Shown here in pieces: positions 24,671 to 37,309 of a stretch of DNA of 64,000 nt; position 1 is the first letter of the stretch; each line of letters begins with the position of its first letter. The translations under genes and the position numbers were made by a program. The stretch comes from Acanthosoma haemorrhoidale (Eukaryota; Arthropoda; Insecta; Hemiptera; Acanthosomatidae): assembly GCA_930367205.1 (NCBI GenBank), contig OV884014.1, positions 72,643,104-72,707,103 of the forward strand. Direction: 5' to 3'. The notes under the pieces are model-generated. The model saw nothing but the letters and a program-made list of their open reading frames with translations. It did no database searches and was not told the origin of the DNA.

Positions 24671-27430
24671 TAAGTCACACTGTTGCCATCGATGTGAGAA
24701 GGCCCCACATAGTGTTAAACACTGGGTTTGGCAGATTCTTGGCAGAACGAGTCAAATAACATACTTAGCCTAAATGGGTTATTAATTAATAGGATCAAGA
24801 ATGAAATTATCCATGAAAATGTTAGTTAGCTAAGAAAGGAATTAAAAAATAAAAAATTGTATAAGGAAGAAGCATTGCATGAAGGTGTCAACAAAAAGGA
24901 AGGTACACAAGTTCTGGATATGGAACATATAAATAAGTGAAGGAGAGTTTCGCATAAGGCAAGATGAATCCGGAAAGCAATGGCATGACGAGGAATGAAT
25001 GAAAGATGTGATGAGAACAAGTATCTAACAAAGTGTACTGCAGTGTCGACAGTAAAGCCATAAAGAGCTTTGATTCAAAAACCTCACAGGATTTAATTAA
25101 CTAAATTGCTCTTTGGAAGATAATCTACATTACCTGTATATTTGTAAAAATTTCCTACTCTTTATTTTTTGTAATTAGTATAATTACTATTATACTACTA
25201 TTAGTATAACTACTATTATTATAGTTATAATAATTATTAGTATAACATTAATAAAGATTTTTTTTTCTCCGGTGGGAGTAGGAAATACACAGAGCTATTG
25301 TACACAGTTAAAGTCAATTTACATTAGAAGAAAACTTGGTGCAATGTACACGATGTAAGTGGAAGGAGGTAGAAAGTAAAGATATGCCTAGGAAGCAATT
25401 TAGTGGAAACTATAGCAGATAGGTAGGTTTCGGATCATTGCTATTGAATCCGGGTCTTTTAACTTTATACAGTTTTATCCCGACGTTGGTCACAGGTTGA
25501 GGAAAATTTCAGTGTCAGGTTTAAACGTAATAGATACGACCAATAATATCAGTACACAATATAGCTTTAAAATCAACTACATAATTTCTACCACATAACG
25601 ATCGCTGCATTGTGCTACGGTTATGTGTCACTTCAATTTTTTTCAATAATTATAGTTGCATCTTTTAATTTTCACTTGTAGAAGATTAATCTACCAGATC
25701 GTATATTGTCTAATCTGATTTTCAAAAGTGCCACTTATAATAAACCTTAGCTATGGAATCATAAAGAAATAATTGTTCTGTTCAATTCAAAATATTTTCC
25801 TTTATTTTGCCCGATTTTCTTTAACGAAAAGGCTCAAACACGAGCGTCATGAAGCAATTGATTCAAAAGCAGATGAATCTTCTGAATATTTTTATTTCAA
25901 TAACGAAGGCATAACTCCTTTTGAATTTACATTTGACAAGGGGTAGCAGTTAAAGAGAAAAAAATCTCAGGTTTATTCTCTTGTTTGATGTGGAGTCCTC
26001 GACCAATCGTGGGATTAGAAATCTCCTCGGGGAAACTGCTGGCCGGATATCGAACGAAACCCGATTCAATGTAAACTTAATATAGTTGGGGGTGGGCGGT
26101 AGTCCCACTCTATCCAGGGATTATCCCGGAGGAAGAGTTGGTCTGAAAAGCGCCCGGGCTGTTGACTTGCTTAGACAAGTGATTCCTAAACCGAATCAAA
26201 CTACAACGGCGAGTTAGAGATGGAGAGAGATCCCGTGTTGATTAAGGGGAATTAATATCGGACTCGAGGTGTTTCTCTTTGAGTTACAATTGAAACTCAA
26301 GTTGAGTGGCAAATAAATCCGCTAATTAATCCTTCGCAGACTAGCGTTTAATTCGAGCGGCTTGGTGTACTTTGTACCCTTGGGATAACCGGGAAAGGGG
26401 GTAGAGATTATTCTTCAGTCCGGTCGATGTGGGTTTGTCTTTGTGGGATCTTCGTTTCGTATTCACGAATCTCTCTAAAATATAAATTATTAATGAGATT
26501 ACTTATTACATATCATCTAAAAAATAGGGCGAATTAATTAATTTTGATTTTATTAATATATAGTTAATGTTATTTACTCAGAATATTTTTAAAGGATCTT
26601 GTTTTATATTTACATACAGAATAAAGGATGTCAAGAAATCACAGGTCTGCATAAAGGTTTCTTAAATACTTATAATTGTCAATCAAATGTTCGTTTTTTC
26701 GTACAAAAAAAAAATCAATTTATTTGTCAAATCAGTGAGGTGTTCAAAACATACAAAAATTAAAATATTCTCTAGTTGAGCATTGAAAAAACTTATATAG
26801 CAAATGAGCGGCGCTTTAAGAAATCCTAAAGCCTGAATGTAGTGGGGCAGTTAAAAAATAATGTTCGATTTTATCTGGACCTTAAAAATTAATGAATAAA
26901 TAGTGAAAAACCAGATTGATTGAATTCTGCGGCTATCATATGTCTCCTAATGAACAATAGTACAGGTAGACAAAGACCACCCCCTAGTATCTAGCAGAAA
27001 GTAAAACCTCTCCCTTGGGGCAAGAAAATTGCATTATTAAATAAATTAGTATGATTTTTACCTATAACAGTCAAATCAAGTAAATTTAACTGAATTTGCA
27101 TATTGATTATGAATATTGCGTATATGTATTTAAGTGAGGGGAAATGTCAAGTATGCGCGCCATTAAAAAGTTTATATACGGCATAAGCAGCTGCAAGTGT
27201 CGTTAGATAAAATGCCGGGTTCATAACCCAGCACCTGTTCCTAATAACTGTCACATTTATGTTTCTGAAATACACTTTTGAAAAGCTCCTAGGAGCAGGT
27301 CTTACATACAAACTGCTTTGAGCCAGGTTATCTACCATCTTGTATTAAGATCATATTTTCTCCCACTGTTTTGTTGAGCCTTAAATTTTCATTCGTACCC
27401 TATTGCCGATCCAGTACACAATTTCTTATT
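24671..27430. other. Noncoding stretch with a candidate regulatory block at 25.95-26.45 kb
   Basis: No gene supported. On the minus strand, 25080-24826 has a 64-codon Ser/Cys/Phe-rich frame that might be another eroded LINE C terminus, but no diagnostic motif is present. AT-rich ATTA/TAAT repeats occupy 25175-25250. The GC-richer block 25950-26450 is dense in TAATTA-type cores (TTGATTAAGG, GAATTAATATC, GCTAATTAATCC). It also carries the repeated sequence TGGGATTAGAAATCTCCTCGG and is a candidate enhancer. Confidence 0.4.
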
Positions 27431-27439
27431 TACCACGTA
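27431..27439. repeat. Left 9 bp target-site duplication of foldback MITE
   Basis: TACCACGTA, repeated exactly at 27547-27555 immediately outside a near-perfect terminal inverted-repeat element. Confidence 0.85.
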
Positions 27440-27546
27440 CCTTAATATTTTATTAAAACATTTTTATTTATTAACTTTAAGTATATTTTTCTCTATGTCT
27501 TAAATATACTTAAAATAAATAAAAATGTTTTAATAAAATATTAAGG
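27440..27546. mobile_element. 107 bp foldback MITE with 9 bp TSD
   Basis: Begins CCTTAATATTTTATTAAAAC and ends with the exact reverse complement. The arms extend about 34 bases without mismatch, then continue through TTTAAGTATATT pairing to leave a loop of about 10 bases. It has no coding capacity. A 9 bp TSD with long arms is most like Mutator-type foldback elements; hAT would give 8 bp. The near-perfect arms and TSD argue for a young insertion. Confidence 0.88.
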
Positions 27547-27555
27547 TACCACGTA
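27547..27555. repeat. Right 9 bp target-site duplication of foldback MITE
   Basis: Exact repeat of 27431-27439. Confidence 0.85.
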
Positions 27556-29152
27556 AATAAGCAATATTTAGCAGAATTTATTTATAAAAATATTAGTAAG
27601 TAAGAAATCAGTGGACAAAATCGAGCGTAAAAATTTTTGGATCCATTTTGCCAAGTTTTAACTTATATCATAGCTCAGAAAATAATTTACAGGATTTTCG
27701 TTGATTTTTTGCAATCAGAAAACTGTATGTTTTTACTGGTAGGTGCGAAATCGGCGTTTTGAATTCTTACATGTTGACATCTTATTTTCCTCAATATTTT
27801 TTATACTAAAATCTCAAAAAGCAAATGGCTCAACTAGTTTATTTTTTTTCTTTTGGAGTGCTAAAAATAGATCCGCTTTCATTAACAATAAAGAGTGGGC
27901 ATTAACGTAATGATTAGTAATAAACAATTTTTTTTGTATTGTATTGGCTATCCCCAGAGGGATGTGGCTAAAGAGATATATAATTACGTAAAACCATCAT
28001 AAAAATTGTATTCGACATTTTTTTTTTTTTCCTGCTACTTCTAAGAGGGATGATATTTTTGCACTAATATTTCACGTTCACATTAAATTTAAGGTCTCGA
28101 CGAAGGTCCTAGAATGATAATATGAATTGTGTGTTTGGGGTTTAGTTCTATTATTACAAAAAGTGATTAAAACTGCTTTTAAAATCGTTTTCGTGAACAT
28201 TCTTATTTTGTTGGTTATCCTGTCTTGTTTTTTCCTCATATTTATTGTTATTGTGTGCCTGGTTGTGGCTTGACCTATTGAACCGTTATTGCGATTCCTA
28301 TTCATGAACAGTCAGTCAGACCGCGCATTAACCTGTTTACAACTGAAACATTTCAATCAGCATTCGTTATTTTTTAAAAATCGTAATAATTTTAAGATTT
28401 GAAAAGAATAAATTCAGTAACATCTTGTTATACCTCAGGGATAGGGAGGGATGGTCCACACACAAAGGAAAACTAGGTCGTGCCCAGTGAAGAAATGCTG
28501 GTGGAATAATGAAGGCCTTGTTAGATGTAAATCTGTGGGGGAACAAACAGACTGGGTAATTCTTTCCATGGCTGGCCTCGTCCATCGCTCACTTCCTCCG
28601 TACGGGGCTTGCCAAGTAGGCATTTATTTAATCCGGTGCATTTCCGGCTAACAAGTACAATACCTTGATAGATTCTCTACAAACAAGGAGGGAGGAGAAA
28701 GGGTTTCCTTTCTTGTTTTTACTGTTTTCTCCCTCTTTGTATGCGGTATATGGTATCATATTTATTAACTACTGTCCTATTGTATAATACTTGTGTTGGT
28801 AATCAAATTAGTTGGTAAGTATTATCAAAGTTTTGGATTGATTAAAAATAAATAGGGCTTTGTTTATAAACTTATGCTATTTAAAGTGCTACACTGTAAT
28901 TGTAAACATAATATTTCGAAATGTAACAAACGTTTCAATATTTTAAGGGGTAATATCAGCTGCTGGGGCTCGAAATGGTTTACTATTACAACTAATACCT
29001 TAAAAATCTATTATTCTTTCATAGTTAACACATATAAACATAAGAACACAATCGAAAGGTGAAAAAACAGAGGGATAATTAACAATAAAATTTTGTTAAA
29101 AAAGAATAATTATTTCTCTAAATCAATTTATAAATATTATATGCTTGGTAAA
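27556..29152. other. AT-rich noncoding stretch
   Basis: No supportable gene. A modest GC-richer block lies at about 28430-28660, with overlapping frames on both strands. Otherwise it is AT-rich with poly-T runs near 28018. Confidence 0.45.
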
Positions 29153-29166
29153 TTTGTTATTATCTA
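29153..29166. repeat. Left 14 bp target-site duplication of a 92 bp LINE tail
   Basis: TTTGTTATTATCTA, repeated exactly at 29259-29272. Confidence 0.8.
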
Positions 29167-29258
29167 CTTGTTAACAACTTTATTATGATGAAATTACAAT
29201 CTGCCTTTACTTAATAGGCAATAAATAATTGAGATAAGTGTTTTCATTCATACCATAT
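29167..29258 (-). mobile_element. 92 bp Jockey FADD-family 3' tail insertion
   Basis: Contains only the terminal 3' UTR of the FADD LINE (AACTTTATTATGATGAAATT at the tail side, ending near ATTCATACCATA). Its exact 14 bp TSD shows that this small piece integrated as a unit by target-primed reverse transcription, a dead-on-arrival insertion. Confidence 0.85.
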
Positions 29259-29272
29259 TTTGTTATTATCTA
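29259..29272. repeat. Right 14 bp target-site duplication of a 92 bp LINE tail
   Basis: Exact repeat of 29153-29166. Confidence 0.8.
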
Positions 29273-29672
29273 TTACTAGAGCTTTGATTTCCTCAAATAT
29301 GTGACTATTGGAATAATTGTTTTAATACCCTTAAACAAAATTAAGCATCTTTATAGTATATAGTAAGTTAATAACTGTTGGTATTTTGGTATTGTGTATT
29401 ATTTACCAAAAAAAACTTGAATAAAAAGTAACCACATTTTCAGGTCTTCTTTTTTAGGATATCAGCAAATTATCTTTTTCAAAACTATTGACGATTTGAA
29501 ATTCAATAGCCCTTATGTGTTAAAATAATTTAAACTAACTCCTTTAAATAAACATTTGTCACAAACATTACACTGAAACAAAGAGACAATATAATTGCAC
29601 TGTCAGTTTTTATTTGCAAACCCTCTAATACGAACGTTCTTGTATTCAACCTCTGCCATCCCTATACAATCA
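29273..29672. other. AT-rich noncoding spacer
   Basis: Nothing recognisable between two LINE insertions. Confidence 0.5.
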
Positions 29673-29680
29673 ATACAAAA

Positions 29681-30664
29681 ACAACTTTATTATGATAAAA
29701 TTACAATCTGCCTCATTGGGCAATATGTAATTGTGGTTAATGTTTTCATTTATACCATATTTACAATTTTCATTCACTCACTCATTCATACAATATTTAC
29801 TAACAGCCCAAAGACCTCCCAAATCCACACGGTTGACACCTCCCTCGCTTGCGAAAGAGGAAGCGGAGCCTTGGGAAGTCCCCCACGCTCCTCCGTCAGC
29901 CGCGTCACCGAATACGAGCCAGCGGAGACTGATAAAGAGCGCGAGAGCCACATATGCTCAGAGCATGATTGGAGAAACTGCTTATTGCCAGGACTCCCTC
30001 TGTTACGCATATATAACAGGTCACGAGGCCACTGCCGTTTTAGTCTCCGAGGAGGATTATAGGGATGAGTGGTGCAGTGCAATGACTGTGCTAGTGGATT
30101 ACTGTGGTTGGATAGGTTACTATGGAATTTCATTAACTTGGAAGGGATGAGTTCTAGAATGTAGGGTATATTAAGGTCGTTATGAAGGGTTTTGTTGCTG
30201 ACATAATAAGGGGCATTTACTATTGTTCTTAGGACTTTTGATTGAAAGAATTGGATACGCTTGATGTTCGACTTTTTTGCTGTCCCCCATAGCTCTATTC
30301 CGTATGTCCAGATTGGTTTAAGTATAACTTTGTAGATTAGTAGTTTATTTTCTATTGAGAGATGGGATGTCCTTTGAAGTAGTCTGTACAGTTGTCCAAA
30401 GCGTCTGTTTAGTTCTTGTCTTTTTAGTCTCGTATGTGGGTTCCAGGTCAGTCGTTTGTCAAGATGGAAGCCTAAGTACCGTACTGTCTCGGATACAGGG
30501 AGAGGAATAGAATTAAAATAAACTAGTGGACCAGACTTGCGACAAAGGGTGAAGGTAACGTGGGAGCATTTTGCTTCATTAACTTTGATCCGCCATTGAT
30601 TCCACCAATACTCGATCTCGTCAAGGTGTTTTTAAAGGTTATGGGATGCTATGTCGGGGTCTGG
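29681..30664 (-). mobile_element. Jockey FADD-family LINE, copy 3 (long-tail subfamily)
   Basis: A 5'-truncated copy of about 1 kb covering the RT C terminus and 3' end. A possible 8 bp TSD with one mismatch flanks it (ATACAAAA at 29673-29680, ATGCAAAA at 30665-30672). It carries the ~150 bp 3' block (about 29805-29965) that copies 1 and 2 lack. Homology to copy 1 ends abruptly at about 30664. Confidence 0.85.
29786..30664 (-). pseudogene. RT C-terminal pseudogene of Jockey copy 3
   Basis: The minus-strand translation aligns with the last ~190 residues of the RT at 3027-4748, but with stops and frameshifts upstream of 30133. In the final 115 codons the stop after RDLL is absent. The frame continues as YMRNRGSPGNKQFLQSC and then SRSLSVSAGSYSVTRLTEER through the extra 3' block to a stop near 29786. 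Related residues (SPGN, VTRLTEERG, PLPLS) also appear in the 51.1 kb copy in the corresponding frame. Confidence 0.8.
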
Positions 30665-30672
30665 ATGCAAAA

Positions 30673-32785
30673 GGATCTACCTACAGTGTCGTTTATGGAT
30701 GTGATTATGATAGAGCGAAATGCTGGCTAAGTTTTGATTCGTTGATTTCTGAGAACTCTCGAAGCACAATTTAGCTGCTGGTGAAAGATATTCCAATACA
30801 TTAAAATTAAAGGAGGGTGGGTGACCCCAGTAATGGCATTGAAGAAAGGAAATGAACTCAACACTCCTAGGAATATCAACTATTTAAATAGGACGGTAGT
30901 ATCGAAAATTTTATGATCAATCGCAAACCTTTTGGTTCATTTAGTATACCTTTGTAGGCAGTTGAAATGTTTATTTTTATATGGTTCACATAAATAGATA
31001 CAACCGTGGAGCTGCATTCAAGCTCATAAAACAGAAGCAAAGTGTTTTCAACATTTATGTGGCCGACAAATGTTGTAACTACTGCCAGTTTGAGTAGCTA
31101 CCAGACGTGTAATATCCAGAGGCAATAATATCTAATACTAATCACTGATTAGACTCGCGATGGCTTCAGTTCACTAACTACCCCCCCCTAACTGTTTAGT
31201 TAAATTATAGCTATTTACACAAGGGTGGGTGACAGTTCGCCCACAGCTGTCGGGCGCCCATTACCTTCGCTAATTTGTGGCCAGGCCCTGGATTAGGCTA
31301 AAATGTATTTGATTGATCAGATCTGCTGGTCGCAATGATTGGCCGGTCTGTCACCCATCTGTGCGGCCCACACCCCGCGTCATGTTGCTAATTTCCATTG
31401 ATCCAGCCGGCTCCCCCATCATCCCTTGGAATTCATCTCATCTAGCTGGCAGCCAGTTGATTGTTGACTGTATCCCACTTTCTGTTTTACTAACAGTTGC
31501 GGAATGTTCATCTCAGATATCACTTGTCAATTATTCTTTACGTTGCTGTTTGTAATTAAATTTGAGGTTCCACATCCTATTATCCCTGTCATACCAAGGA
31601 GAGGGGATCTTATGAGTATCTCGCTTCCAAAGTTAGTGGCGAGATAACTACTAGACCAAATATTTGACGACCCTTAAGGGAAAATTCTTTACTTAATTAA
31701 TTAATAATGAGCACGGAGATCCATTTATGAGACATAACAAAGAAAAGAAAATCTCTGAAGACTACCCAACGAAATATATGTTTGTCTTTTATTTATTATT
31801 TGTTATTGAACATACAGATGATTGTCTCGTAAGTGGTAGAATATTTACAATAATCACACATGATTAAATATATTCGTACATTATTGTGTTTCTATATACT
31901 GCTGATATTTTATGCTGATACGAACAGTAGACTAGAGGGGTAAGTAGAGGGGGACTCCCTCTAGTAGTTGTGATAAGGTCGTGTAAAGTCTGTGAACTTT
32001 TATGTTCTGTCATTTTCTGATAAATCACAGACGTGTGTCTTCCTACATTTGGTGGCGACTAATAGGCGGTGTATATTCTTTATTCTGCCGTGAGTCAGTT
32101 TGGAAAATTAGTTATTGTACTAACGGGTTATGCTTATTGTTCTCGTAAATATAATCTAAAGGAGAAGAGGCCTTCCTGATCCCTACCTCCTTTTTTTTTG
32201 TTGGGGAGGTGACATTCCCGCAGGTGAATTTAGGACATTCCTGCGGTTTGTATGTATATTAATATCGTATGTGCCTATATTGTAAATACCGTGATAATAA
32301 TAAGACGAGAAAGAAAATGCTACGTTGTATATGAGCTATAAATGTACTCATTTAAATAAATATTATTTATTACCTTATAAGGACAGATCGTTATTTTTTT
32401 TTAATTCTACATATAATAAGTAGGAGACTGTTTAAATTGTAGTTTATTTTTCTTTAATTTGTCATTGTATACCACAAGTAATGTAGAAATATGTTATATG
32501 TACGTATGTATAGATATTTTTGTACCTACTGGTTATCTGTTACCTTGATCGATTGGGAAAAATATTTAAGTGTAGGCATTATTGTTAGTTGATTTAAATC
32601 GATAAAATAAAAAAAAAAACATTTCCGTGGTTCCTCGAAATATATGTATATTTTTGTGTACCTTTTTAAATGCCTCTTAAATTTTATCTTATTAACTTAT
32701 TAATGGAGTTTGTAATTTGTAATGTCGTACGCTATCTCGAAAACTATTTGAAAACTTGTACTCATTTTTGTTCACGGCTCCATCT
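30673..32785. other. Noncoding stretch with a GC-richer block at 31.2-31.5 kb
   Basis: No gene supported. The block 31210-31480 contains CAGCTGTC, GATTGATCAGATC and several ATTGAT/TGACAG-like motifs and is a candidate regulatory island. An eight-base C run lies near 31182. At 32205-32255 there is a near-direct repeat of GACATTCC(C/T)GC(A/G)GG. The rest is AT-rich. Confidence 0.4.
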
Positions 32786-33200
32786 GTAACCAGCCTTTTG
32801 TGGTTTTGTTAACAGGTTGAATAAGTGAAAACTTTTCATCCTTTGGCTCGGCCCAGCTCTATCGTAGAAAAACCTCCCTAACTCAATCGGCGAGAAGTTA
32901 GAGGGAAGGGAAGGGCGGAAGTTATATAGAGGCCCTACTTCCGGAGGCTCCATAAGTCTAAGCCCTTCCGGTGTCTAATAAAGGCTGTCAGCAAATATTA
33001 TATATGCCCCAGACTGTATTGGGCTCGGCGATAAATAAGAGAACGAAATGGACGCAGTAGCTCACCGGTGATGATCCGTATTGCTGCCGGCTGGTGTCGT
33101 CTTTGGCAGCGAACAGCAGTGTTAATATCCAGCCCCTCCTTCACGTAGACAGCTGTTTATATTGTCTAGTCTTTAGCTGTTATATATTGTTCTCTACCGG
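32786..33200. promoter_or_regulatory. GC-richer block with inverted ETS-type sites
   Basis: Seen: CGGAAGT at 32916-32922, ACTTCCGG at 32937-32944 in opposite orientation, and CTTCCGG at 32965-32971, all within 56 bp of otherwise AT-rich DNA. GTTATATAGA lies between the first two. ETS-family factors bind GGAA/T cores in this context, and inverted pairs are typical of cooperative sites. A second GC-richer segment follows at 33030-33140. Function as an enhancer or promoter is inferred. Confidence 0.35.
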
Positions 33201-36200
33201 CCTCATATAGTGCCTTAGAGGAAAAATTGTTCAAATATTGCACCTCCAGTAACAATAATGTATTCCCTGATAAAGTTATTTCGAAATCTTGATAGTGCAA
33301 CAAGAGGCCTCATGAAATATTCGACATAACAAACCTGTACGAAATATCTGCCATTCTTAAGGACACTTTAATAACATAACAAACCCTCAAACACCGACTT
33401 GAGAATGTCATGCACAAGTTGAACTCTCAGCAAAGACATCCAACATCATATTTCCTCGAAATTCCTAAAGTTGCATTATAAATTATTACGATTGAGCGGA
33501 ATTGGCCATATAATCTTATTTGTAAAAATATTGAATCATTGGGAGTTCTGGTACTAGTCAGTTTTTTCTCTTCTGAGCGTCTGCGACTTTCACGTTCTTG
33601 CGGAGACTGCAGGAGTCTGCATAGGGGTCGTCCTCGATCATTGCTTCTCCACGGCAGAAAAAATGACAATGCTTCAATCATGGAGAAGATACTTAGACTA
33701 TACGAATATGTCTGTAATATTTGGATGTATATTTTAAATAGTGTAATAGTGAATGAAAGAGCGAATACGGTATGAATCAGATCATATATTGCTCCTTTAG
33801 TGCAGATTGTAATTTTCTTCAAATAGAGCTTAAATTGAAAACAAAAAACAACACTGAATATTATATATGTGTTAATTTTCTCACGAGTATGTTTACAATA
33901 AGTTTTGTTGGAAGTATAAGTAATATAATTTATTTTGAAGAGCTAACAAACAAAGTATTCTTGATTTTTCCGCTCAGAGATCCTCACCACCATCATTGCA
34001 AAGCAGTAAATGATTCATATATGTATGTTTGGCCCTCCATACCCACATCCATTTCTTAAAAATAAAAATACTTAAGTAGTCACACAACGGCATAGACTAA
34101 TTAATCTCTATATTGTAAATTATCATCGAGGATAGTATTGACAATAGCTATTGATAATATGTTACTTTAAATTTGAATTATAGAAAAAATTTATGGGTAG
34201 AAGGCCATTAGTGAATATTGAGAATAAATCCTGTGTGTCTGAAGCCCTAAAACACGTTCAGATCTTACAATTTCCAAAGAGTCGGAGCGAACTTTCTTAA
34301 TGGCTAACGTCATTACAAGAAAGATCTTAATTCAAGTTTAAATCTAAGGGGAGATCCAGTTTTCAGACCCCGCCCCCTCCTCCTGACTCATTAGCAATTA
34401 TCAAATTCCCTTTATCCGAGATTTTGAGGCCGGAAACAAATTTGATAACAGGTAGGTAATTAGGTTACCCCCATGAAGGTATTTAGGCGACCCCAGGGAC
34501 GGAGTTCCCTAATTGTTCTGCAGTAAATCTCTGATAACACGAGGGTTACTGTCACGTAGCCTGGCAGACTTCATTCTCTGTAAGAATGATATTATGGTAA
34601 TGTGAAAACGTAAATTTGTTACGTGTGAATATTATCCGTTTCTAAACAACCATCTTGTTAAAACGTGCTTTATACGAAGACAAATTAAACACTCGGCTAC
34701 TAACAGACCGATCCACCTCCCTCTCTCACCTTTAAACGCAAAACCGTTTAACGAAGCAAAGGGGCGAAATAGAAGAGCTTTTAAAAATGAATTACTCCCT
34801 GTAAAACCTTAAGCCACAAATTCGTGGCAACTGGTCTTCGTTAATTTAAATGCAAAAAAAAAAAGGGATCTACCTCGAATTACGTTATTTTTCATACTCT
34901 TGAATGAAAAAAAAATTCATTCAACACATTCTAAACGGCTTAATTTGCCGTAAAAATAATTAATGTCGTATTTATAAAGATTCTCTATAAAGCTGAACTT
35001 GATTAAGTGTCAAGTGCACATAATACGAGCTATTAGTGGTTTACTCATTATAAAACTCAATCAAAATACATTTTGTGCTATGTTTTTTTTTTCTCCTTTT
35101 CAAATCGTGTAACTCATTTAAATGATAACTACAACATTGAGGTTAAAAGTAATTGCTTTATGTTGTGAAATTTCTTAGTGATAGTTTTACGAGCTACTAA
35201 ACTTATGATTGTTAATTTATATATTATTTATTAACACTAGATAAACAACGCTAGAAATTTTCATTGAGTTTGATTTATTTTTTAAGATAAAAGATTTTGA
35301 ATAATCGTAAATGGAAGGGTTCACTAGTGCATGAACCAATTGATCAAAATGATTTCAATAATTGAACTAAGGATGCAATTAGTTGCATTATTTTCTGTTA
35401 GCCCGAGAGCAAGAGGTCCTTTCACTGTTCCACTATGGCTCCACAGACGGCGTGAAGTGACTTGACCCTCCAAAAGCTCATTGATGAAATATCAACAAAG
35501 AGTGGGGAATCAGATCAAAAGGTCTTGTTTCCCCCACCATGACGGATATTCTCTTGGCGTAATATTAAAACCTTTACAATTTGAATTAAATTCTCACCTC
35601 GAGGGTGAAAGAGAAGGAAAGAAAATCAAGGTTTCAACAACTATCTTTACTGAATTCTTTAAGTGATTCCTTCTCACGTGAGCCAACTTTTAATATAAAC
35701 CTATAATATAGGCCTTGCTTTAGTTAAGGCCCCTTTAATAAACTTATCATCTCATATTTCAAGGATTTTTTGGAAAAGTTAACTGATAGAAAAATACTTG
35801 CCCAAACATATTTACTAATAAATATTGTAAAAAAATATATTAGAATAGAAAAAAAAAATCATTCTGGGACAAAACCCACTATGAATAACATTAATTTTCA
35901 GATGACGAATTCAGATCAGGCAAATAAAAAGAACTATTACGCCATAATCAAAAAAAACATTTCAATGGAAAATATAACTTCTATAGGCAAGATAATGACA
36001 ATTTTGAAATCAAATATAAGATTGTTAAATTGGTTTTCATATTTTTTTTGGCTTGCCAATTAAAAGCATGTTAAGGAAAATTAATAGTGGTATTATTTAT
36101 AACCTAAATTATACCAGCTTTCGCAGTTAGCATCTTATTGCATAACAATGTTTAAAGTTGTCATCGAGTCTTACAGAGCATAACTAGCAAGGCCAAGACG

Positions 36201-37309
36201 ATGAAATCGCTAGATTTTTTATGAATTTGAGCACATATACATCGAAATTTTTCTTTAGAATCATGGTCTACGACTAGTGATAGGATTCAAGCCTCAGATA
36301 CTACATCATCCACATTGGCCAGATAGAGAGTAATGGATTGCGTCCAGCCCCGGAGGCACCGCCACAAAGCATCCTTTCATCGGAAGCTTGGCCAATTTCT
36401 TGCCGAGGATGTCGGACTGCCTGCTACGAACGGAATGGGGTTCTGTAATCAATCTGCAGCAAGGGCTATTTATCTCCTCCGCTGACAGTGCGTGGTCCAA
36501 TAACATGGCTCCGTGTGTGTTTGCGCACCCGTGATTGTGTCCGCATATAGCCGATATTGTTGGCTGTTCGTGCCGTCCATATTGGGCCGGAGTTAGTGAA
36601 GCTTATTTGCAATATAATTGCCTGCATTGTGTGCCGATTACCCTGTCTGAGTGGGGTCCTTACCCCAGTCGAGGGTTTATTCAACAAACGCAAATCAAGT
36701 GCCATCGTTCTGTCAGATTCCTCGAGGTGTTTAACTCCATTGTCTTTCCTCATTTAAATAATTATTATATAATACTTATTTGGTATCCACTCTTTTATAC
36801 TTTATGCTTTTTCCCATTCCACATACAATTTAGCTGCCGAAACCGTGAATTCTTTATGTTTTAAATATAATCAAAGAATAAAAAATAGTTTATCTATTAT
36901 AGATATTTTATATATATTACTATATTAATATTTTATTTTATTATAGTTGATAGGAATCAAAAGGAAAAGGATACACAGTTTGAGAATTGAGAATGAACGG
37001 ACATAAAATGAAATAAAATTACAAAAAATACAACGTAAAAAAAAGTCAGGGTTTAAACCGACCGGTCTTCTTGGTTTTTCCTCCCTTAAGTTTATTCCAT
37101 ATAATATCAATAGATTTCTTTTTGGCTTAAAGTTATTTAAGAATGATATAAAGTTATTGTTTTATTTTATGCCTTGGCTAAAAATATATAACTTGTTGAC
37201 CTAAATAGCATCGGAGTTGCATAAACCGTACCTGTACCCTGGTATTTAGCATACTGAATTTTCCGGAGGCACGTGCTCGATTTCCAGCTCGCCTTAAGAT
37301 TTTATTTGT
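33201..37309. other. Noncoding stretch with candidate regulatory blocks
   Basis: No gene supported. GC-richer blocks lie at about 33540-33660, 34340-34580 (TAATTAG cores, GATAACAGG, GATAACACG) and 36290-36730. Each holds overlapping frames on both strands without domains. The 36.3-36.7 kb block is the longest and contains CAATCAATC and GTCCATATTGGG motifs. Between blocks the DNA is AT-rich with A/T homopolymers. Confidence 0.4.

Noticed and set aside
29595..30150. Plus-strand frames of 155 and 139 codons
   Set aside because: Antisense shadows of the Jockey LINE copy and its 3' block.
33427..33822. 131-codon minus-strand frame
   Set aside because: No motif, mixed AT- and GC-rich composition, overlapped by a plus-strand frame.
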